Shown here in pieces: positions 57,787 through 64,000 of a DNA stretch of 64,000 nt. Source of the stretch: Gracilaria gracilis (Eukaryota; Rhodophyta; Florideophyceae; Gracilariales; Gracilariaceae); contig JARGSG010000003.1 of NCBI GenBank assembly GCA_030374805.1, positions 62,001 through 126,000 of the forward strand, written 5' to 3'. The notes beneath the pieces were generated by a model, which made no database searches, was not told the DNA's origin, and saw only the letters and a program-made list of their open reading frames with translations. Every line of letters starts with the position of its first letter. The stretch's first letter is position 1. The position numbers and the translations under genes were made by a program.

Positions 57787-60355
57787 ATGCGGAGAAAGAC
57801 TTCAGGACAAGGTGCAAAACAAGTTCATTCGAAACGAACCAAGACCACTACAGATAATATGGATAGATGCCTTCCTAGCCGTAGAAAGTTGAATGAAAAT
57901 ATGACACGGGATAATGCGGTCACTCATTTTCCAGTTCTCCCGAGACATCCAACCCGGAATTTACCATCTGCAAGTCAACATAGTACAAGAGGGTTAAACG
58001 ATTCTACCGCTCCGGGATCAGCGACAATAAACGCTCCGCCATATGCACGTAAAAATGAACAGTCACATGCTACAGTTAATGTTGATGGAGCCTCTGGATC
58101 ATCCCGAGGAATAACGCTACCGTGTCGTGTCAAAGAAAACGCCAATAACGCTCCACGGAAAACTGTTGTTGAAGTTCTTTGTACTACAATGCCCGTGAGA
58201 TAAATGCAGCCACGAAGACGTTCGGGGTCTTCCTCCTTGCAGGGTAGCCAGTGAACAGAGCACTCTCTGGAGGGGCACGACGAGGTTGGGTGTAAGACCG
58301 AGGCCCGATCGTCACGACGGGGCGTAGAGGGCGGAGCAAAAAATCGGTTGACAACCATGTGTGTGGGTAACTGTATCCTCGCAAGAGGCACGAGTCCACA
58401 AAAGTGGGAAAAGGGGATCCGCGAGAGCGGGGAATGGAGAAAGGAAAGAGGGAAAAAGGAGCAAAAGCAACGGTATACACCGGGGTTATCCCTGTATGGG
58501 TCGAACGCAACCAACAGCGGTAAAACACTCCCACAGTTGGGTTCTTCAGAGGACGCAGGGGGATAGGAAACCCGTACGCTACGGAGGCTCTCTCCTTGAA
58601 GGAGTCAAAGACCGCCGAAAGCGAAGAAGTCTAGAGCCGACCCTGGTTGGGGAACTTTACTGTGCACGGCGGCGGAGTCGCCGCCGAGCTAAGTAGTGAG
58701 CTCGCGCCATCACTAATTAAGAAAACTAACTTAATTAGGCCCACGTTCATTGGTAATTGTCCACGCGCCGTGGCCCATGCTCCACGTGTATGTGGCCAAC
58801 CTCCTGACTCACCCTTCATCCACGTGTCATTCCCACCACAGTGATTGTTACTATTCATATTCTTCTATTAGAAGCGGTCAACCCACTCGTCGGAATATGA
58901 CTAAGTCATTGAAAACCTCATCCTGAGGGCGTTGCACCACATTCTTCAAGCCGCAAATGCAAAATCAAACCATAACTTTTCACGCTTGATTGATAGCGTG
59001 GGGGAATTGAATGAGACAATGAAGCAAACAGGGGAGTCATACATCGAACATATAAGCCGTTTTAGGGTGGAAGTTAGTCAGTCAATTGCAAAGATGAGTC
59101 GTGAGATGTGTGCGGGTCTTGAGAGAATCCAAAGTGCCGTGCAGCAGATTAAACGAGTACCATAAGAGGGGGGAAATTAAAACACAATCCTTTTGTAGGT
59201 ACGACCGATGATTTTGTTACAAACTGAAGAGAACGAACAATTCTAACCTTCAAACTTTTGTCTTAATCGAAAACATCTCCAGAACGCAGAACTTCCTCAC
59301 GTAAGCTAATGTGAAATTACGCTTGCGTATACCGTGCAATGCTTTGGAAGAATCCTAACCAACTGTTCAAAACGACCAGGAATACATGCGCTTTATGTGC
59401 TGCTATGAACTTATCGCAATCAACAGCGGCGATCAGCTTTTAAAAATATGAACAGAAGCCGAAAGTAGAGTTCTTGAGGAGATATCTCTTTCTAAATTAT
59501 CGCTCGGAAAAGGTGCTTGTGCGAATGTCGGCAATGTTCAGGCTTCAACTTTTCTACATTCAGAGATACACATTCCCAAGCAAAAGTGCGGAACTGCCGC
59601 AGTTACAGTTTCGGCATACGCCTCCTGTGGGCAAATCAGAGCCTACGAAAGCATAAGTAAGCTCATGGTAAATACACAAAAATCGTGTTGCAGATCGACG
59701 AAGATTATTGGCAAGCATACAGTTTAATTCGTTTCGTGGCTCAGTTTCATTGCTATGCTCTCTTCATAACCATTCAAAGTATGGTATTGCGATGAATAAA
59801 AGTTTTGCAGCTCAATCATTGAGGTCGAAAGCATATAAAACAGACAGCGCATTTAAAGCTGCGTGGGCAGCAGCATGCTTAGCAGCTGAAAAGGATGCCG
59901 AAGCTACCGCCAGGTCAGCACTGAATAATCTGCAGCATCATGAAGTAAAATCCACTCTGCCCTCCTTACCGGAATCAATATGGGAAAATGATCCACTGCA
60001 GATGGATATTTTTGCTCTTGGTTTTGTGGCGGGGAAGGTACGTCTGTTTTGTTCATCTAATGGAGATATTTTGGATACGGTTACTAACAAAACGTTACCA
60101 CAATCGCAAAAGTTAAAAAAATCTATTGAAGATATATGTAGTGTTAAGTGGGGTAAATTGAATCGATCAAATGCTTTGGTGTGGGAAAACGAAGTGTTGG
60201 AGCTTGACAAGAAGATGACGGAAGAAATGCATAATGTCAACTCGGATTTGGACGATTTATTTGTATCAGAAGAGTGTCCAAGTATACTGAAATCCGTGAA
60301 TGTTTGCAGATTGTTAAGTACCGGGCAGAAAGAAGTCTTGGAGAATATACGTTGA
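57787..60355 (+). pseudogene. Transposon family copy 3, ORF2: unknown accessory protein, split by a solo LTR
   Basis: The N-terminal part (57787-58179) is disordered and basic. After the LTR insertion the frame resumes at 58947 in phase (EVL then QAANAKSNHN). It gives a coiled coil (LIDSVGELNETMKQ; SQSIAKMSREMCAGLERI) up to a TAA at 59163-59165. Between 59166 and 59707 I see no convincing frame; introns or decay are possible. A C-terminal part (59708-60355) contains DIFALGFVAGK, matching copy 1 ORF2. Family and function are unknown. Confidence 0.55.
58180..58941 (-). repeat. Solo LTR of the gypsy family (762 bp) with TTCTT target duplication
   Basis: Starts TGTGGTGCAACGC on the minus strand and ends in CA. 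It is flanked by TTCTT at 58175-58179 and 58942-58946. It aligns along its length with the LTR at 37401-38168. No internal sequence is present, which indicates LTR-LTR recombination. Confidence 0.92.
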
Positions 60356-60604
60356 AGCTGCTGGAGTTTGCATTGAATATCGTAACATTTGACAATCTTA
60401 TGCACTTGCATGTGATTTTTGTGCGTCCTTTTGTTTGCTATCTAAGAGCATCTCTACCGGGAAGGGGAAAACCGGGAGAAACAAGCAAAACGTGTCGGAT
60501 GTGGCTGGCAAGTATTGGCTACCAGTATTTTGATGGCTTGCTTGTTTGCTCCTGTTCTTCTCATCTCTAGCGGCCAGGCCAAGATCTCAACGGTGGGGCA
60601 GATA

Positions 60605-61904
60605 ATGTCTTCGGCTCTGCTCGACAATGAGCTTGATGAAGCTCTTGATGAGCTTCTCCAAGACATCCTCAGCTCTGATAGCGACGTCAACAAACCTGCT
60701 CACGGTGGCTCTACAGTGGGTCAAGCCCCAAATGTAGACCGTCAAAGACGACGAGGCCACGTCCAACTCACCTTGGATTACCTCGCCCCGCATCCCGTTT
60801 TTCACGAAGGACATTTTCGTCGCCGCTTCCGCATATCGCGGAGAGTATTCTTTCGTTTATGCAAAGAACTACGGGAGAACTATGTCTACTTTTGCGCAGA
60901 GAGCCGATTGTGCGGGAGTCCTGGGGTTTAGTGTGGAGCAAAAGGTCACCGCTGCTCTTCGACAATTGGTATATGGGTGCGTCGCAGATAGTTCCGATGA
61001 TTATGTGCTTATGACAGAGTCAACATCATCGGAATGTCTTCAACAGTTCTGCAAATGTATTAGACACCGTTTCGCGCCAGAGTACTTGCGTAGACCCAGT
61101 TGCGACAACCTCTACAAAATTCTGAGTAGAAGCCGTAAGCTTGGCTTTCCTGGATTGATCGGTAGTATTGATTGCTCAAAGTGGTTGTGAAAGAACTGCC
61201 TAGTGGCATGGCGGGGACAATATCAAGAGAAAGAACGGAAGCCGGGCGTGATTCTGGAGGCAATTGCGGAGGAAACGCTATGGATATGGCACACATTCTT
61301 TGGAACACCTGGTAGTGCAAACGATTTGGATGTCCTGGAGGTGTCACCGCTCGTGAACAAAATAGCGAGTGGGACGTTTCCTCCAAAGCTGTCCTACAGT
61401 TTGAATCAGAAACAAAGGGACATTCCGTACTTCTCTCGCGATGGCGATTATCCACGATACCCGATATTCGCCCATGCAATTCATGAACCGGTCACGAAGG
61501 AGGAGAAGAACCTTTCTAACCGACAGGAACGGCGAAGGAAAGATATAAAACGAGCCTTTGGGGTTCTTCGAGGTCGCTGGCACATAATTCGGCAACCCTC
61601 TCGGTTTCGGAGGGTTGGGACGATGTAGGATGTAATGTATGGCTGCATTGTTTTACTCAATATGATGGTGGAGGAAGTTTTGAGCGAGGAAGAAAGCGGT
61701 TGGGCAGAATCGGATGGGTTCATTCATGATGAAGTGGTTCACTACGGGCACCCGGTGTGAGCGAAGGACGGCAATGTAGCTATACTGAAAGGATCTATCG
61801 CTGCGCTGTGCCAAAAGCGGCACTTTCTCAAAGACGAAGGTCACCAAAGAGGGCTACAGAACTACATAATAAAGAATTTATGGGCATCGCATGGCGATGA
61901 ATAA
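60605..61904 (+). pseudogene. PIF/Harbinger (DDE_Tnp_4) transposase
   Basis: The start is the ATG at 60605 (MSSALLDNELDEAL). A helix-turn-helix-like region (FRRRFRISRRVFFRLCKEL) is followed by a frameshift near 60890. The catalytic core has GSIDCSKW (first Asp), KPGVILEAIAEETLWIWHTF, GTPGSANDLDVL (second Asp) and RRKDIKRAFGVLRGRW. In the last, the catalytic Glu (usually in DVERAFG) is Lys, AAA at 61548-61550. Nonsense codons are TGA 61188-61190 (conserved Trp of WKNCP), TAG 61626-61628 and TGA 61758-61760. The typical C-terminal CIVLLNMMVEE and FLKDEGHQRGLQN motifs are present. Confidence 0.9.
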
Positions 61905-62102
61905 ATCGAACAGTTCCATCCAAGAATGATGGGAGTTTACTGGGAGACGCAGCCTAGACGAAAGGAAAGAATCTTCTCACGCGGTTGCAAGCGTGAATAC
62001 GCTCGCAAGCTCGCTACGGCGCAGCTTGCTCCCTTATGAGACTTTTTGGCAATCTGCAGAGTCTTCCTGCAATCTAAGCCTGGGGAAAGTGCATGGACGC
62101 AT

Positions 62103-63056
62103 CTAATTTTGCACATCCTGAGCAGCATTCATAGTACAGGTCTGGGCGGTGTCCGAGGGGGGAGCACATGATGTCGTGGTTGGGCGCATCTTCTTTGATT
62201 TCCGTTCTTTGTCGGCCTCCTCCTTCAAAGTATCCAGGACTCTCTTTCGACAAATGCAAAAGAACTCCTGGGCATCTGGGCAGCTATTGGCGGCGGTAGT
62301 AAACAGTGCGATGTCATTCTGTCTCTTAATTTCGTCGGCGCGCTTCTGTTAAAGCTGCAATGCTTCTTTCGCGACACTCAATTTCGCCTCGTAATGCCTC
62401 TGCCTCATGAACTCTGACTTTGCGGCCTTCCTGCTCTGCGGGAGTTGCATTTCTACTTCTGCTACCTCCCTACATTCGAAAGGCGATCCATTCTTCTCAT
62501 CGTTCGATGTCAAGCTGCTTGACTTACTCCTTTCTGACCTGTCCGCAACTTCGGCCTCAGGGTCTTTACCCACTTCGAACTTTGGATGCGCTCGTAGAAC
62601 CTCCTACGCTCCTTCAAATTTAAACGGATCTCCTACGTCATCACCTGGGCAGGTTATTTTGATGCCGTCATACAGAGCCATTGCCATTCTCCGCCTATCT
62701 CGCTCGTTGTAGCCTGATGGGTTAGGAAGTAGTACTTTGGTGTAGCACCCAGAAAAAAGCGTACACTCTGTGACTAACAGCTTCATGCGGTTACGAATAG
62801 ATTTATGGGAGCGATTGAGATGGCTTGCGGGCTTGAAGACGTCGTTTTACAGTTTTGCGATGCCATCGAAGAAGAGCTTTTTCTTGCAATCTGTGCCCAG
62901 TAAGGCGTCTTCTGATGTTTTAATGTGCGCTCTTGCCAAAGCTGTATCCTGTTGTGAGGAGAAGCTTGGAACACGGGTTGACTGCCTTTTCAATTTCATC
63001 GTACGGCAACTCGTTCTGTTTGTTTTGGCGTAATAGCAACCTCTACGTTTGGGCAA
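62103..63056 (-). pseudogene. Harbinger partner protein (SANT/trihelix-like DNA-binding)
   Basis: Harbinger elements encode a second Myb/SANT-like protein that binds DNA and helps import the transposase; this gene is convergent with the transposase, as is usual. One frame of 318 codons shows the characteristic pattern: AHIKTSEDALLGTDCKKKLFFDGIAK, then SIRNRMKLLVTECTLFSGCYTKV and the SGYNERD motif. A charged C-terminal half follows (RQRHYEAKLSVAKEAL; RKRVLDTLKEEADKERKSKK). Stops at 62847-62849 (TAG), 62604-62606 (TAG) and 62349-62351 (TAA) are the only defects; I find no frameshift. The end is the TAG at 62103-62105. Confidence 0.8.
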
Positions 63057-63187
63057 TGTATTCTAAGCTGGAATAATTACATGCAGTACGAAGAAAGAGG
63101 GTGTTGAGTGTTTCGGTTTCTTCGCGCAAAACGTAGAGCTCTTTGGCCACTCAAATCGTTGCAAATATATACTGTTTTGCTTCTGTG

Positions 63188-63258
63188 GTTTTGAACAGGT
63201 TGGTATTTTCGAAGCAAATCGACACGATTTGCTTCGCAATTACGAACCTGTTCAAAAC
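63188..63258. repeat. Long hairpin: 34-bp arms, 3-nt loop
   Basis: Arms 63188-63221 and 63225-63258 are inverted with three or four mismatches around ACA; the innermost CGAAGCAAATCG/CGATTTGCTTCG is perfect. It lies about 130 bp beyond the start of the Harbinger partner gene. It may be a foldback element or a small-RNA precursor. Confidence 0.85.
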
Positions 63259-64000
63259 TTTGCTCCCTTTTTTGTGCCGTTGGAGATGGACACTTCAGCA
63301 AAAATCTTTTCTACTCGTTTTCCTCTACCGCTAGAGATGCTATAATGGAATATGTGGTACTGTAAAGACGTACAACTGCGTTGCTGCCTAGTTTCGGAGA
63401 GGTACTACGTCGGCTTCTTGTTGTAGCCATCCGATGTACGCTATAACGGCATGAAGAAGTCACGTATGCTTGATATCGAGCATCGTAACGTGTCGAGGCC
63501 ACGTTCGTTTGGCACTGTGGTGGTGGGCGCTGCAGTATGGTGCGCCATAGCACCACTACCATTACAGTGTGCTGTGTCAGTCGTTTGACGACGGAGCCAT
63601 TGCAAAGTGCCGACAAAACCGGCACCTGTCAGTAACTCACAGCCACCACATCGAGCACAAAACGTGCTGTCCATAGGCGACCGAAAAAAAATCGTGTCAT
63701 GGATGACCCAGTACGTCTCTGCCAATGGTGAAAAGCGTCTCGCATCAATAACAGTAGCTCACTTTCCTCTTTTGTTTCGAAGCAGTCCAAATGCGAACCT
63801 GCAAAGAGCGACAAGACTCTGGAGAGCACGGGATGACTATGTCGACGAAGAAGGGGTCTCAAAAACAAGAGGGTCGGGCACAGCCATTACGAGATCCACC
63901 TACCAAGGGGTACGACGCGTGAACATGAAGGCAAGGTCAGACAGGGGGCAGAAGATAAGGAAATGGGTTCAGTACTTACAGATCGATATGGTTGAAGATT
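63259..64000. other. Window end without a recognised gene
   Basis: Only short frames with no family resemblance (for example 63311-63725 minus). Any feature here may continue beyond the window. Confidence 0.4.

Larger units (their letters stand above)
54658..60355. mobile_element. Two-gene C2H2/DDE transposon family, copy 3 (with solo LTR insertion)
   Basis: ORF1 (minus) and ORF2 (plus) are head-to-head across a 333-bp gap. A gypsy solo LTR sits in ORF2. This is the most complete copy of the family in the window. Terminal repeats were not identified. Confidence 0.75.
60605..63056. mobile_element. PIF/Harbinger DNA transposon
   Basis: Defined by the transposase (plus) and the SANT-like partner (minus). 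Terminal inverted repeats and the 3-bp target duplication usual for the family were not located. Confidence 0.8.

Noticed and set aside
1-64000. tRNA and rRNA genes
   Set aside because: I looked for cloverleaf-like blocks and conserved rRNA segments and saw none convincing; a covariance-model scan would be decisive.

Overview
The window is a transposon-dense stretch of eukaryotic nuclear DNA. Evidence for a nuclear genome: a nuclear-type gene for a mitochondrial ribosomal protein (uL2m) with an N-terminal extension that looks like a transit peptide; a 74-nt spliceosomal intron with GTAAGT, CTAAC and TGCAG signals; and LINE, Ty3/gypsy, pogo, PIF/Harbinger, tyrosine-recombinase and EnSpm/Plavaka-like elements. 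One cargo gene resembles a conserved protein of algae and cyanobacteria, so I infer an alga, perhaps a florideophyte red alga such as Chondrus. That assignment is inference. Almost every coding region is a decayed element; uL2m is the only ordinary host gene I am confident of.

Layout. 1-4.65 kb: no confident gene. 4.66-7.57 kb: LINE ORF2 (-). 8.54-9.56 kb: uL2m (-). 10.1-14.5 kb and 33.03-33.73 kb: copy 1 of a two-gene DNA transposon family, with a C2H2/DDE transposase ORF1 and an unknown ORF2 divergently transcribed. Copy 1 is split by an ~18.5-kb element (14525-33029). 33.7-38.2 kb: truncated Ty3/gypsy element with its 5' LTR, itself inside a pogo transposase gene (38.2-39.3 kb). 40.5-42.0 kb: tyrosine-recombinase (Crypton-like) remnant. 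42.0-43.3 kb: chromate-transporter pseudogene carrying a 21-bp minisatellite. 44.6-46.4 kb: unknown hydrophilic reading frame. 46.4-52.7 kb: family copy 2. 54.7-60.4 kb: family copy 3, with a solo gypsy LTR and a TTCTT target duplication. 60.6-63.1 kb: PIF/Harbinger element (transposase plus SANT-like partner).

The most interesting object is the 18.5-kb nested element. It has 12-14 bp terminal inverted repeats, subterminal GCTAGTTT motifs and a Plavaka-like transposase. Its cargo includes a beta-class DNA methyltransferase fused to a SET domain, a 2-oxoglutarate/Fe(II) dioxygenase, a captured Rossmann-type host gene and three unknown genes, with an array of 34-bp-arm hairpins in the divergent promoter region. 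It is a candidate 'epigenetic cargo' giant transposon, with a DNA methylation writer, a histone-type methyltransferase and a possible demodification enzyme on one mobile unit.

A second theme is how the elements died. Many frames hundreds of codons long contain several TAA/TAG/TGA codons but no frameshifts, and most stops are one C-to-T step from CAA/CAG/CGA (for example 11 stops and no indel in 932 codons of copy 3 ORF1). This suggests C-to-T hypermutation resembling RIP or methyl-cytosine deamination.
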